Assembly (NCBI RefSeq): GCF_038002165.1
Contig: NZ_JBBOBR010000001.1
Location: forward strand, 1,612,001-1,676,000
Direction: 5' to 3'
Source: Cytobacillus sp. FSL H8-0458
Lineage (GTDB): Bacteria > Bacillota > Bacilli > Bacillales > Cytobacillaceae
DNA: 64,000 nucleotides
Shown: piece by piece, positions 45,068 through 54,598 of the stretch
Layout: every line of letters begins with the position of its first letter
How positions within the stretch are numbered: the stretch's first letter is position 1
The notes under the pieces: model-generated
What the model saw: the letters and a program-made list of their open reading frames with translations, nothing else
Database searches by the model: none
Told to the model about the DNA's origin: nothing
Translations under genes and position numbers: made by a program

Positions 45068-45097
45068 TTGACAGGTCGGAATAGTTGGTTATATAAT
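45068..45097 (+). promoter_or_regulatory. Sigma-A promoter of the esterase gene
   Basis: Perfect TTGACA (45068-45073) and TATAAT (45092-45097) boxes, 18 bases apart, about 34 bases before the esterase start. Confidence 0.82.
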
Positions 45098-45130
45098 GTG
45101 GATAATTAATTCTGAGGGAGGAACAAATTG

Positions 45131-45895
45131 ATGAATGAACGTTATCCTGTTTTGGACGGTGCAGAATCATTCTACTATGAAGGCAATGAGATTGGGATCC
45201 TGATCACACATGGTTTTCTTGGAACTCCCCAGAGCGTCCGGTTTTTGGGAGAGTCATTTGCCAGGCTTGGCTATACTGTTTTTGCACCAAGACTTAAAGG
45301 CCATGGCACACATTATAAAGATATGGAAAAAACCACTCATGAGGATTGGTTTGCTGAAGCAGAAAAGGGTTATCAATTTCTAAAAGAAAGGTGCACATTT
45401 GTCTATGCAGCAGGTCAATCAATGGGTGGGGCCCTGACGCTTTGGCTGGCTAATAAATATCCGGAAATTGCCGGGATTGTGTTAATAAATGCCGCTCTCC
45501 GGGTTCCGTGTTATGAAAATATAAAAGGGAAAGCAAACCCCACGTACATTGATGAAGGTGCACCTGATATTAAAAAAGACGATGTAGAGGAAATTACATA
45601 CGGGAAAGTTCCGGTCCCCTCCATCTTCGAATTACAGAAGATCATGGAAAGAACACCTGCCTTATTGCCTGCCATTAAAACACCTGCATTAGGCTTTAAG
45701 TCGATAGAAGATCATGTTGTGCCTGCAGAGTGTACAGATATTATTCTGGAGAAGATTGGCTCCGCGAAAAAGAAAGCTATACCGCTCTATAACTCCTATC
45801 ATGTGGCATCCATGGATCATGATAAAGAAAAGATTGTTAACATAACTCATCAGTATATCCAGCAGAATCAGGCAGGCAGCCTGTCTTTTGTGTAA
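45131..45895 (+). CDS. Alpha/beta hydrolase, Est30-like carboxylesterase
   Basis: 254 residues. An oxyanion turn LITHGFLGTPQSVR, nucleophile elbow GQSMGG (Ser near 96), acid Asp in SIEDHVVP and catalytic His in NSYHVASMDHD make a full triad, as in Geobacillus Est30 and B. subtilis YvaK. It would hydrolyse medium-chain esters in the cytosol. The ATG at 45131 follows GGGAGG by 9 bases; a TTG just before it is also possible. It has a consensus promoter and is monocistronic. Confidence 0.9.
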   Translation: MNERYPVLDGAESFYYEGNEIGILITHGFLGTPQSVRFLGESFARLGYTVFAPRLKGHGTHYKDMEKTTHEDWFAEAEKGYQFLKERCTFVYAAGQSMGGALTLWLANKYPEIAGIVLINAALRVPCYENIKGKANPTYIDEGAPDIKKDDVEEITYGKVPVPSIFELQKIMERTPALLPAIKTPALGFKSIEDHVVPAECTDIILEKIGSAKKKAIPLYNSYHVASMDHDKEKIVNITHQYIQQNQAGSLSFV

Positions 45896-45956
45896 TGGCG
45901 GCTGAAAATGGGGAAATGGAAAGGCTATAAATGCGAAAAAATAATTGTCTAAAGCA

Positions 45957-46046
45957 GCCTTCCGCACAGAAAATCCGTTATCCGCACAAAAAAAGGGTTA
46001 CCGCACATAAATATTTTTTTCGAGTTAAAAGAGCGTCATCCGCATG
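45957..46046. repeat. Phased word repeat (CCGCACA type)
   Basis: CCGCACA occurs at 45962, 45982 and 46001, with a variant CCGCATG at about 46040. Spacings are 20, 19 and 39 bases. The array lies just after the esterase gene. The remaining 190 bases up to the S1 gene are AT-rich and probably hold its promoter; no other feature is seen. Confidence 0.68.
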
Positions 46047-46240
46047 GCAAGATTTAAATACCATTCCTAATTTCATCTGAATAATGGTCATGATGCATTT
46101 AAATGCATAAATTTCATCAAAAAATAGGATTAAATCCCCTTAATTCCGGGTAGAATATCGGGGGATATTGCCGGCATTGAAATTATCTTAAAAAAAAGTT
46201 ATAATAAGACGTTGTTAACACTACCGAGGGGGAAGTTTTT

Positions 46241-46696
46241 TTGTCAATCGAAATTGGAAGTAAGGTACAAGGAAAAGTAACAGGTATTACAAATTTCGGA
46301 GCTTTTGTCGAGCTGCCAGGCGGCACGACTGGTCTTGTTCACATTAGTGAGGTAGCTGACAGCTATGTTAAAGATGTGAATGATCATTTAAAAGTTGGCG
46401 ATGAAGTAACTGTTAAAGTGCTTAGTGAGAAAGAAGGCAAAATTGCCTTGTCCATCAAAAAAGCAGTGGACAGACCGGAAGGCCAATCTTCTTATTCGCA
46501 GCGCCCACCGCGCCAGGGAAGAGATGATCGCCGCGGCGGTGGTTCCAGAGATTTCCGTTCAAAAGGAAACTTTAAGCCAAAGGAAAGCTTTGAAGACAAA
46601 ATGGCAAAATTCTTAAAATCGAGCGAAGAAAATATTTCTTCATTGAAGCGCAATACCGAAGGAAAGCGGGGCGGCCGAGGCGGACGCCGCGGATAA
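46241..46696 (+). CDS. S1-domain RNA-binding protein (YabR/YugI type)
   Basis: 151 residues. Residues 1-75 are one S1 domain (SIEIGSKVQGKVTGITNFGAFVEL, TTGLVHISEVADSYVKDVNDHLKVGDEV), nearly the sequence of YabR and general stress protein 13. The rest is a low-complexity Arg/Gly-rich tail (RPPRQGRDDRRGGGSRDF, GKRGGRGGRRG) like eukaryotic RGG boxes, suited to RNA binding. The TTG start has GAGGGGGAAG upstream. Probably ribosome or RNA associated. Confidence 0.87.
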   Translation: MSIEIGSKVQGKVTGITNFGAFVELPGGTTGLVHISEVADSYVKDVNDHLKVGDEVTVKVLSEKEGKIALSIKKAVDRPEGQSSYSQRPPRQGRDDRRGGGSRDFRSKGNFKPKESFEDKMAKFLKSSEENISSLKRNTEGKRGGRGGRRG

Positions 46697-46768
46697 GCAG
46701 CCCTTTAGATAATGGGAAACCCCAATCAGGAGGGAAGTTCCCTGACTGATTGTTCGTTATCCTGTGAT

Positions 46769-46806
46769 AAAGGCAAGCCAATTTTAGGCTTGCCTCTTTT
46801 CGTTTT
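46769..46806 (+). terminator. Rho-independent terminator of the S1 gene
   Basis: AAAGGCAAGCC and GGCTTGCCTCTTTT form a stem with ATTTTA loop. A second perfect hairpin (CAATCAG...CTGATTG with inner GGGAA/TTCCC) precedes it at 46721-46750 but has no T-run. Confidence 0.85.
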
Positions 46807-46835
46807 TGTTTAACTTTGTGGATAAATATATCTAC

Positions 46836-47200
46836 GTCTAGCTTCAGCGCCTACCCCCTTGAGGTCACAAGCTTGTATAGTTGCGACTCCCAGGGACGAA
46901 AGACTAGCCAATCCCTTCCAGAAGAAAAGAACATCTTCTTGCAGGGCTCGTCTTCTGCTTGTCGTCCATAAGCAGTCGCCTCCACATTTCGGACAATCCT
47001 CTCAAAAAGGCAAAGAACGACTTTCCGGGAGGCTCTTGTTGTGCTTGAGGCTCCAGGACAAGGAAGGCTTCGTCAGCTTAAACATCGCATGACCGAAAGC
47101 GAGAGCTTTTGGGAGGATGGGGGTCATGCAGACGTTGCCACAGGACGTGGCGCTCTTAGTCTGCTTTCCTCCGTGGGCAAGGCGCTTCCGCTTCTGTTCT
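46836..47200. repeat. Dispersed structured element, copy 1 (about 365 bp)
   Basis: About 80 percent of the bases by eye match a second copy at 54659-54990 in the same orientation. Shared blocks include GTCTAGCT(T/C)CAGCGCCTACC, GGACGAAAGACTAGCCAATC, AGTCGCCTCCACATTTCGGA and GACAAGGAAGGCTTCGTCAG. The ends are imperfect inverted repeats (AGCTTCAGCGCCT against AGGCGCTTCCGCT). The right end abuts the stop codon of the minus-strand RNase J gene. Confidence 0.85.
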
Positions 47201-48874
47201 TTAAATTTCAATAATAATCGGCAGAATCATTGGTTTGCGCTTTGTCTTTTCAAACAAGAACTGCCCAAGTGATTTTTTGATGCTCTGCTTGATGACATTC
47301 CACTGGCTTTTATCCTGCTCAGGAAGATCGTTGACGGTTTTTTCTGCAATCCGGTTGATATCTCTCAGCAGGTCTTCGGATTCCCTTGCATAAATAAAGC
47401 CTCGGGATATGGTATCCGGCCTTGATATCATTTTGCGTTCGCTTTTGCTCATGGTCAGCACGATCACTAGCATGCCATCCTCGGATAGCTGTTTCCTGTC
47501 GCGGAGCACGATGCTGCCAATGTCACCGACACCCACTCCATCCACATACGTATCTCCGGCAGGCACCCCCCTTGTCTGGCGTGCTTCTCCGTTTTCAATA
47601 TCAACGACATCCCCATTTTTAATGATAAAAGTGTTCCCTTCTTCAACACCGATCGATTCTGCAAGCAATTTATGATGATGCAGCATTCTGTATTCACCGT
47701 GAATGGGAATAAAATATTTCGGCTTCATCAATGTGAGCATAAGCTTTAAATCCTCCTGGTAGCCGTGGCCGGACACGTGCATTCCTGTTGAGCTGCCAGA
47801 ACCGTATATCACGCGGGCTCCCAGCTTGAACAGGTTATCAATGATTTTAGAAACATCGCGCTCGTTGCCTGGGATGGGAGAGGCGGCCAGAATCACGGTA
47901 TCTTCAGGATGAATTTCAGCGTCACGGTAATTTCCGGAAGACAGGCGTGAGAGGGCAGCCATCGGCTCACCCTGGCTGCCGGTACAAAGTATGCACACCT
48001 TTTCGGGAGCGAGATTCATTGCCTCTTTTGGGTTGATTATCATTCCCTCGGGAACGTTCAGATACTCGCGTTCAATGGCGACTTCCACAACATTCACCAT
48101 GCTTCGGCCCAGCAGGACAAGCTTTCGGTTTGCTTTAATGGCCGCAGCCACTACCTGCTGTACACGGCTCACATTGGAAGCGAATGTGGAGATGATGATT
48201 TTGCGGGGTGCTTTCATAAATGCTTCCTCAATGTTCTCCCCGACAATATGCTCGGTAGGCGAAAAGCCGGACCGCTCTGCGTTAGTGCTTTCAGAGAGAA
48301 GTGCGAGGACTCCTTCCCGCCCGATCTCAGCCATCCTGTGGATATCAGCATGCTCCTGATTTACAGGGGTTAAATCAAATTTAAAATCGCCGGTATGGAC
48401 GACATTTCCCTCTGGTGTTTTAAACACAATTCCCAGACAGTCCGGGATGCTGTGATTCACTTTGAAAAAGCTGACACCTATCTCACCAAAATCAAGGCGA
48501 GTATCAGAGTCAATGGTGATCAGCTCCGATTCACCAAGAAGGCGATGCTCCGTCAGTTTTAATTCAATAAGACCCAGCGTAAATCGGGTAGCATATACCG
48601 GCATATTGATTTTTTTGAGGAGATAGGCAACCCCGCCGATGTGATCCTCGTGTCCATGAGTGACAATCAGTCCTCGTATTTTCTCCCTGTTTTCCTCAAG
48701 GTAAGTGATATCCGGAATAATCAAATCAATTCCCAATAGTGTCTCATCAGGAAATTTCCCCCCGGCGTCTATCACGATAATATCGTCATCATATTGAATC
48801 ACATACATATTTTTCCCAATCTCATTGATGCCGCCAAGAGAAAAGATGGATAACTGCTTTCCGTTTGACTCCAT
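47201..48874 (-). CDS. Ribonuclease J paralogue
   Basis: 557 residues with the metallo-beta-lactamase/beta-CASP RNase J layout: FSLGGINEIGKNMYVI, the metal motif THGHEDHIGG (near 75), HTGDFKFD, STFASNVSRVQQ, CTGSQGEPMAAL, GHGYQEDLKLML and PIHGEYRML, ending in KRKPMILPIIIEI. It resembles RNase J1 more than J2. Its place beside proBA is not the usual rnjA or rnjB location, so it may be a third RNase J. GGGAGG precedes the ATG. It processes and degrades RNA 5' to 3'. The stop codon touches a dispersed repeat element. Confidence 0.9.
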   Translation of the reverse strand: MESNGKQLSIFSLGGINEIGKNMYVIQYDDDIIVIDAGGKFPDETLLGIDLIIPDITYLEENREKIRGLIVTHGHEDHIGGVAYLLKKINMPVYATRFTLGLIELKLTEHRLLGESELITIDSDTRLDFGEIGVSFFKVNHSIPDCLGIVFKTPEGNVVHTGDFKFDLTPVNQEHADIHRMAEIGREGVLALLSESTNAERSGFSPTEHIVGENIEEAFMKAPRKIIISTFASNVSRVQQVVAAAIKANRKLVLLGRSMVNVVEVAIEREYLNVPEGMIINPKEAMNLAPEKVCILCTGSQGEPMAALSRLSSGNYRDAEIHPEDTVILAASPIPGNERDVSKIIDNLFKLGARVIYGSGSSTGMHVSGHGYQEDLKLMLTLMKPKYFIPIHGEYRMLHHHKLLAESIGVEEGNTFIIKNGDVVDIENGEARQTRGVPAGDTYVDGVGVGDIGSIVLRDRKQLSEDGMLVIVLTMSKSERKMISRPDTISRGFIYARESEDLLRDINRIAEKTVNDLPEQDKSQWNVIKQSIKKSLGQFLFEKTKRKPMILPIIIEI

Positions 48875-48991
48875 ATGTAAATCCTCCCGTATTATTTTTT
48901 CTTAGCATTCCCGATTGGGCGGGCATTATCATGGGATTGCACCTTAACGTGAAAATTAGAATTTTACCCCTTTAAATCAGCAAATTAATCA

Positions 48992-49020
48992 TTGACATAA
49001 AATTCAGAAGCATGCATAAT
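48992..49020 (+). promoter_or_regulatory. Sigma-A promoter of T-box/proBA
   Basis: TTGACA (48992-48997), a 17-base spacer and CATAAT (49015-49020) point into the T-box leader, with transcription expected near 49027. Confidence 0.78.
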
Positions 49021-49049
49021 AATTCTAATCTTATGAAAATATCAACAGC

Positions 49050-49290
49050 ATTGACAGGGAACCAGTAAATAGAACTCAGGCAAGAAGAGAGCGGGATTCA
49101 CCGGCTGAAAGGTCCTGCAGCCTGCAAAGCTATTGAACCTAGCCCTTGAGCTGCCAGGCAAACCTGGCCGAATTTCCGGCGTTAAGGGATTTTCAAAGCG
49201 GGCACTTGCAGTGTAAAGTGCCAATGAAGGTGGTACCGCGAAAGACAAGCTCTTCCGTCCTTTTTTTAGGGATGGGAGGGCTTTTTTTAC
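49050..49290 (+). ncRNA. T-box leader (tRNA-Pro responsive)
   Basis: The conserved T-box AAGGTGGTACCGCG is at 49227-49240. Stem I spans about 49055-49160, with AG-bulge and loop elements (AAGAGAG, GGCTGAAAGG). The specifier position GAA-CCT-A gives the proline codon CCT at 49138-49140. A terminator hairpin (GCTCTTCCGTCCT with AGGGATGGGAGGGC, then TTTTTTT) follows at about 49250-49288. Uncharged tRNA-Pro would stabilise the antiterminator and switch on proBA, as known in Bacillus. Confidence 0.92.
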
Positions 49291-49337
49291 ATTCCGCTCC
49301 ATGAAGCGGGGCTTTTATCATAAGGGTGGTGTCACAT

Positions 49338-50468
49338 GTGAAGAAGGAACGGATTGTTGTGAAAATTGGAAGCAGTTCGCTGACTAATAACAATGGCGGA
49401 CTGTGCATGGAAAAGCTGGAGGAGCATGCAGCTGCCCTTTCACGGCTGAAAAAAAAGGGGCATGAAGTTATTTTAATTTCATCAGGAGCCGTTGCTGCAG
49501 GGTTTGCGGATCTTGGCTATCCTTCGCGCCCGGTGACAATTGCCGGAAAACAGGCGGCCGCCGCAGTGGGCCAGGGGTTATTAATGCAGGGATATACGGA
49601 AGAATTTAAAAAGCATGGCATTGTTGCAGCGCAGATGCTGCTGACTAGGCAAAACTTCCTTCATAAGGAGCAATATCAGAATGCACATGCCACATTGTCT
49701 GAACTATTGAAGCGGAATGTTCTTCCGATCATTAACGAAAATGATTCTGTATCGATTGAGGAGCTGGCTTTCGGTGATAACGATATGCTTTCAGCACTTG
49801 TCTGCGGGCTGGTACAGGCACAGCGCCTGATCATCCTGACAGATGTGAATGGAATTTATGATTCCAATCCCCGCACAAATTCAGAAGCAAAAAAGTTCAA
49901 TTTTATTTCAGAAATAACCGAGGAATTGATGAATGCTGCCGCAGGGTCAGGCTCAAAGGTGGGAACCGGCGGAATGGTGACAAAGCTTGCGGCGGCAAGG
50001 ACAGCGTTGGCACTGGGTGTGCAGGTATTCATAGGCGTGGGGCATGGTGAGGAAAAGCTGATTGAGATCCTTGAAGGCAAAGGGGATGGGACTTATATCG
50101 GTACGGGGTCGCAGCCGAGTGTCAAAACTTCCAAGCAGTGGCTTGCGCTGCATTCTGTTCCGAATGGGAAAATTGAAGTGGATCACGGAGCCGCACAGGC
50201 CATATTAACTCAGGGAAAAAGCCTTCTGCCTGCAGGTGTTACCGGTATAACAGGCCATTTTCATATTCAGGATGTGGTGGAAGTGATTGGACCCAAAGGG
50301 GATTTGATCGGCAAGGGGCAGGTTAATTTCTCATCCGATGAGCTGCGGGCCATTAAAGGGCTATCGAGTGCGGAAGCCATGCAGATGGCCGGGAGCGACC
50401 GCCGGGTTGTCATTCACCGGGATCATTGGGTAAGCCAAAAAAGAAAGGAGAAAAGTTCATGGAATTAA
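49338..50468 (+). CDS. proB: Glutamate 5-kinase
   Basis: 376 residues: amino-acid kinase domain ([72 protein letters not shown]) and a C-terminal PUA domain (about 280-370). It phosphorylates glutamate, the first step of proline synthesis. The GTG at 49338 is chosen since AAGGGTGGTG is 6 bases upstream. It is controlled by the proline T-box and overlaps proA by 10 bases. Confidence 0.96.
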   Translation: MKKERIVVKIGSSSLTNNNGGLCMEKLEEHAAALSRLKKKGHEVILISSGAVAAGFADLGYPSRPVTIAGKQAAAAVGQGLLMQGYTEEFKKHGIVAAQMLLTRQNFLHKEQYQNAHATLSELLKRNVLPIINENDSVSIEELAFGDNDMLSALVCGLVQAQRLIILTDVNGIYDSNPRTNSEAKKFNFISEITEELMNAAAGSGSKVGTGGMVTKLAAARTALALGVQVFIGVGHGEEKLIEILEGKGDGTYIGTGSQPSVKTSKQWLALHSVPNGKIEVDHGAAQAILTQGKSLLPAGVTGITGHFHIQDVVEVIGPKGDLIGKGQVNFSSDELRAIKGLSSAEAMQMAGSDRRVVIHRDHWVSQKRKEKSSWN

Positions 50469-51691
50469 CTCGTAAAGGCCAAAAAGCGAAAGAAGCAGCG
50501 GCAGAGCTGGCGAAAAAGACGACACAGCAAAAAAATCGTGCGCTTGAACTGATCTCAGGCCAGCTGATGCAGGAGAAGAATTTTATTTTAACAGAAAATG
50601 ATAAGGATTTAGATGCAGGAAGAAAAAATGGAATGAGCGATGCATTATTGGACCGCCTGCGTTTAAATGAAGCCCGCCTTGAGGATATGGCGGACGCACT
50701 CATCCAGCTTGCCCGGCTGGAAGATCCAGTTGGGGAGATTATTTCCGAGTGGGAACGACCGAACGGGCTTGAGATAACACAGGTTCGGGTTCCGCTTGGT
50801 GTTGTCGGCATGATCTATGAAGCGCGTCCAAATGTAACGGTCGATGCATCAAGCTTATGCTTGAAGACAGGCAATGCTGTGATGCTGCGCGGAAGTTCAA
50901 CTGCCATTCATTCCAATAAAGCCATTGTGAAGGTCATTCATCATGCCCTGAAAATGAGCGACTTGCCGCCTGATGCAGTCCAGCTTATTGAGGATACAAG
51001 TCGGGAAACCGCTTCAGCAATGTTCAAGCTGAACGAATACCTGGATGTCCTGATACCTCGGGGAGGGGCAAAGCTCATTCAGACGGTTGTTGAAAACTCA
51101 ACAGTCCCAGTGCTTGAGACAGGTGCCGGCAATTGCCATATCTATATTGATGAAAGTGCTCATAAGGAAATGGCGGTTAGTATAGCTGTTAATGCCAAAA
51201 CGCAGCGTCCGTCCGTTTGCAATGCCTGCGAAACGATCCTTGTTCATAGAGAGTGGGAGGGGCTGCACGATCTTGTGAATGCACTAAAGGAAAAAGGGGT
51301 TGTGATTCATGGTGGTGAGGGTGTCAGCGGGGAAGGAATCATCCCGGCCGCGGAAGAGGATTGGGCCGCTGAATATTTAGGGTTGGAAGTCGCAATGAAA
51401 GTGGCGGAAAGCGTAGAAGAGGCCATTACTCATATCAACCGCTTTGGGACAAAACATTCTGAAGCGATTATTTCATCAAACCCGGAAAATGTTGAAAAAT
51501 TCCTGAATGAAGTCGATGCAGCGGCAGTTTACCATAATGCATCCACCCGTTTCACAGATGGCTTCGAGTTTGGGTTCGGCGCTGAAATCGGCATCAGCAC
51601 CCAAAAGCTCCATGCCCGTGGTCCGATGGGGCTGCAGGCTCTGACATCGACGAAATATATCGTGAAAGGGAATGGTCAGGTGAAGAAGTAG
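50459..51691 (+). CDS. proA: Gamma-glutamyl phosphate reductase
   Basis: 410 residues with the aldehyde-dehydrogenase-like fold. Signatures are [48 protein letters not shown] and the catalytic-Cys segment [16 protein letters not shown]. It reduces glutamyl-5-phosphate to glutamate semialdehyde, which cyclises toward proline. AGAAAGGAG lies 7 bases before the ATG at 50459. No strong terminator follows. Confidence 0.96.
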   Translation: MELTRKGQKAKEAAAELAKKTTQQKNRALELISGQLMQEKNFILTENDKDLDAGRKNGMSDALLDRLRLNEARLEDMADALIQLARLEDPVGEIISEWERPNGLEITQVRVPLGVVGMIYEARPNVTVDASSLCLKTGNAVMLRGSSTAIHSNKAIVKVIHHALKMSDLPPDAVQLIEDTSRETASAMFKLNEYLDVLIPRGGAKLIQTVVENSTVPVLETGAGNCHIYIDESAHKEMAVSIAVNAKTQRPSVCNACETILVHREWEGLHDLVNALKEKGVVIHGGEGVSGEGIIPAAEEDWAAEYLGLEVAMKVAESVEEAITHINRFGTKHSEAIISSNPENVEKFLNEVDAAAVYHNASTRFTDGFEFGFGAEIGISTQKLHARGPMGLQALTSTKYIVKGNGQVKK

Positions 51692-51830
51692 AGAGATTTG
51701 TGGTTATATCTGCAGGAATGCCTTAGTTCTTAAAAAATGATATCACTTTCTTCACAATTGATGCTAAAATATAGAAAAAAAACACAAAAAAGAGGACTAT
51801 ACGAGTAAACGGACAGGTCAAATTTCCCTT

Positions 51831-53054
51831 GTGCTTATTTCGATTCTATTTACCTCTTATCAATCCATTTTCTCGCATGAAACATTTTTTACTTTTGATT
51901 TTTTTCTATTTACAGGTATTGCATGGTTTGTAGGCTGGCAGTTTGACAAAAGCAGGTATTATGCAGAGAAAGCGCGGGCCAGCGAGGAAAGCTATAAAAT
52001 GCTTCTGGAATCACTACCGGTTTCCGTGCTCATACATAAGGACTGTGAAATTTTATATGCAAATTCCGCTGCTGTCAGTGCCATGTCGAGATTAAAAACT
52101 GATTCACTAATCGGCAAATCGCTTCTAGATATTGTTGAGTCTGACTATCAGGGCCGCTTGCATGAACGCTATCAATACATAATTACAGAGAAAGAGCTTC
52201 TCAACAATACTGAATATATGATTAAACGCATTGATGGAACCAGGAGTTATTTTGAAGTTTCATCACTTTATGTTGAATTTGAAGGAAAAGAGGCCATACT
52301 CTCGATCGGAACAGATATTTCTGATAAAAAAAAGGAACAGGAACAGCTTCTGCAAAAATCCGAAAAGCTGGCACTTCTGGGTCAGATGGCAGCCGGCATC
52401 GCACATGAAATCCGGAACCCGCTTACATCGATCAAAGGATTTGTTCAGCTTTTCAAGTCGAATAGCCAAAAAGAAGAGTATTTTGATATTGTGCTTTCGG
52501 AATTGGATCGCATTAATGGAATCGTCGGTGAATTTTTAGTGCTGGCCAAGCCGGCTGCAAACATTTTCGAAAAGCAGGATCTGGCAAAATTGATTAACGA
52601 AGTGATTATCCTGAGCAACACCCAGTCTATTATAAATAATGTGGAAATTACAGTAGAAAATAAGCTTCATGCCCCAATGATTCATTGTGAAAAAAACCAA
52701 TTGAAACAGGTATTCCTGAATATTATTAAGAATGCGATTGAAGCCATGCCTGACGGCGGCCAATTAACCATTAAAGTCATGAAAAATACCGGCAATACTA
52801 TTTCCGTTCAATTCATCGATCAAGGGGTTGGCATTTCGGAAGACCGGATTCCTAGCCTTGGGGAACCTTTTTACACAACAAAGGAAAAAGGAACCGGGCT
52901 GGGTCTGATGATTTGCTATAAAATTATCGAAAACCATAATGGCCGCTTAACCATCGAAAGCAAAGTTGGGCAAGGCACGAAGATGGAAATTGAACTTCCA
53001 TTTGATGGTGCTAATATAGAAAGCGATGAAAATAGAAAAACCGTTCTGATCTAG
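51831..53054 (+). CDS. PAS-domain sensor histidine kinase (start unclear)
   Basis: 407 residues from the GTG at 51831: membrane helices at the N-terminus, a PAS domain (about 50-165: YKMLLESLPVSVLIHKDCEILYAN), HisKA with phospho-acceptor His in AHEIRNPLTSIKGF, and HATPase_c with NAIEAMPDGG, DQGVGI and GTGLGLMICY. It resembles sporulation kinases. The GTG lacks a ribosome site and cuts the first helix. The frame stays open upstream, and an ACG at 51801, 5 bases after AGAGG, would give TSKRTGQISLVLI, a natural N-terminus. No response regulator gene is adjacent, fitting an orphan kinase. Confidence 0.85.
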   Translation: MLISILFTSYQSIFSHETFFTFDFFLFTGIAWFVGWQFDKSRYYAEKARASEESYKMLLESLPVSVLIHKDCEILYANSAAVSAMSRLKTDSLIGKSLLDIVESDYQGRLHERYQYIITEKELLNNTEYMIKRIDGTRSYFEVSSLYVEFEGKEAILSIGTDISDKKKEQEQLLQKSEKLALLGQMAAGIAHEIRNPLTSIKGFVQLFKSNSQKEEYFDIVLSELDRINGIVGEFLVLAKPAANIFEKQDLAKLINEVIILSNTQSIINNVEITVENKLHAPMIHCEKNQLKQVFLNIIKNAIEAMPDGGQLTIKVMKNTGNTISVQFIDQGVGISEDRIPSLGEPFYTTKEKGTGLGLMICYKIIENHNGRLTIESKVGQGTKMEIELPFDGANIESDENRKTVLI

Positions 53055-53062
53055 AGAGCTGG

Positions 53063-53093
53063 CAGTGCATGTAAAATGCACTGTTTTTTTTTT
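53063..53093 (+). terminator. Rho-independent terminator of the kinase gene
   Basis: CAGTGCAT and ATGCACTG form a perfect stem with GTAAA loop, followed by ten T residues. Confidence 0.93.
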
Positions 53094-53161
53094 CGGCAGT
53101 AAAAGTGCCACTTGCATAGAATGTTATAATTATAGTAAATAAATTAAATACGGTGATTATA

Positions 53162-54232
53162 GTGTTATATTTCCTATTGCTCGGCTTTCTTTTTATTGGG
53201 TCTGTTTTATTTATCATTCTTAAGAAAATTAATATCAATACGGCAGCCATGGCGGCTGTGATGGCGTTTGGCATTGTGACACAGGGCGTTTTGCTCAATT
53301 TCTTCGGGATGCCTTTCTTTTTGGGAAGCTTCGGCAAGATTCTCAGCATAGCAGATTTAGCGTTATGGCTGGCATTCCTCGTATCCATTGGAATGACCAT
53401 TCTTAAAGGAGAGTTCAGAAGGCTGCATTACGCCAATCCCATTAATCGTTTTGCCATCGGAACCTGGGTGGCCGGCACTTCGATTTGCGGTATTATGTTC
53501 TTCAGGCAGTTTGGAGCAGGTGCGGAAGCCCAGGCACTGGCGATACTGAATGCGGGCTTATGGGTAATTTATATTTGGATTAGCTTAATAGGTTTCAAGG
53601 AACTGGGAGCTGCACCTTTTGGCCGGCAGGCACATGGTGTTCTGCTGCTGACCACGGTCAGCACACAATCACTTGTGCTCCTGTTTAATACTGTCTTTAA
53701 AGAGGTGCCTGGATTTCTGAATGCCGCTCTTATTTTTACTGGATTTATTCTTTATTTTATCAGTGCCAGGTTTATTCTGAAGCGTTATGGTGTGTGCGGC
53801 TGGAATTTATCGAAAGACTGGAATAATACCAATTGCATTTTTCACGGCGCGTTATCGATCAGCGGGCTTGCCATGTTCAAATCCGGTCTTATTGACGATC
53901 AGGCTGCCATGTGGTTTTGGCTGGCTGTTTTCCTGGTCTTCATTTTGGTAGAGGCTATTGAAATCATTAGACTTGCAGGGCGCATTCGGAATTTTGGCTT
54001 AAAGGAAGGAGTCTTCACCTACGATGTGACACAGTGGAGCCGGATCTTCACTTTTGCGATGTTCTTTACGTTTACCTTTTTCATAGAAAGCCCATTGCAG
54101 GCTATCATTCTGAATACAGGCATCTGGATCATTTTATTGTTACTGGTCATTGAACTCTATTTAAGTGCTGATGCATTAAGAAGGAAACACGTCCGGATTC
54201 CTGCCGGATTCAGAAAGGAAAGTTCGATTTAA
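53162..54232 (+). CDS. Polytopic membrane protein, about 10 helices
   Basis: About 356 residues with ten or so membrane helices and short loops. A cytosolic motif RFILKRYGVCGWNLSKDWNNTNCIFHGALSISGLA stands in the middle. I do not recognise the family with certainty; the overall look is like a TDT/anion-channel or ion transporter. The GTG at 53162 follows CGGTGAT; another GTG 9 bases earlier is part of that site. Monocistronic. Confidence 0.72.
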   Translation: MLYFLLLGFLFIGSVLFIILKKININTAAMAAVMAFGIVTQGVLLNFFGMPFFLGSFGKILSIADLALWLAFLVSIGMTILKGEFRRLHYANPINRFAIGTWVAGTSICGIMFFRQFGAGAEAQALAILNAGLWVIYIWISLIGFKELGAAPFGRQAHGVLLLTTVSTQSLVLLFNTVFKEVPGFLNAALIFTGFILYFISARFILKRYGVCGWNLSKDWNNTNCIFHGALSISGLAMFKSGLIDDQAAMWFWLAVFLVFILVEAIEIIRLAGRIRNFGLKEGVFTYDVTQWSRIFTFAMFFTFTFFIESPLQAIILNTGIWIILLLLVIELYLSADALRRKHVRIPAGFRKESSI

Positions 54233-54239
54233 AGCTGAA

Positions 54240-54345
54240 CGCAAGTTAAATAAGGCTATACGAAAATAAAACTTTCCTATACGCAAATAAATAGAGCTAT
54301 ACAAAAGTAATTTCAGGTTATGCGATAATATACATTCCGAGTGAA
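54240..54345. repeat. Phased word repeat (CTATACGNAAATAA type)
   Basis: CTATACG-AAATAA occurs at 54256 and 54277, CTATACAAAAGTAA at 54297 and TTATGCGATAATA at 54318. Spacings are 21, 20 and 21 bases. It begins right after the membrane protein stop codon and ends before a terminator. Confidence 0.75.
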
Positions 54346-54365
54346 GGAAAGTTCATAATTTCATA

Positions 54366-54412
54366 AAAAAAAGCCAGTCACATGCAATTTTGCAATGCGG
54401 CTGGCTTTTTTA
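54366..54412. terminator. Rho-independent terminator
   Basis: AAAAAAGCCAG pairs with CTGGCTTTTTT around an inner CATGCA/TGCAATG stem. It follows the phased repeat after the membrane protein gene. Confidence 0.88.
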
Positions 54413-54504
54413 GGCCTTTTGAACGGATTTTTAATTAAGCCCTTATCTTGAGTATAGGACAAGTTTGCTTCCGGGAAGGCTGAAGGTAAGGAGGCGATGT
54501 ATAA

Positions 54505-54597
54505 ATGGGTACCTTTGAAGTGTTGTCTTTGATGATCAGTTTCGGTATGTTTGTTATCGCCATGCTCCAGTTCACAGATAAAGACAGAAATTCATGA
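54505..54597 (+). CDS. Small holin-like toxin candidate (30 residues)
   Basis: A 30-residue peptide: MGTFEVLSLMISFGMFVIAM, then LQFTDKDRNS. The form (short N-terminus with F-E-x-L-S-L-M-I-x-F, one membrane helix, charged tail) is that of the holin-like type I toxins of Firmicutes. AAGGAGG lies 10 bases upstream of the ATG and a tight terminator begins one base after the stop. The antisense RNA antitoxin expected for such systems would read from the right; I cannot identify its promoter. Confidence 0.75.
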   Translation: MGTFEVLSLMISFGMFVIAMLQFTDKDRNS

Positions 54598-54598
54598 G

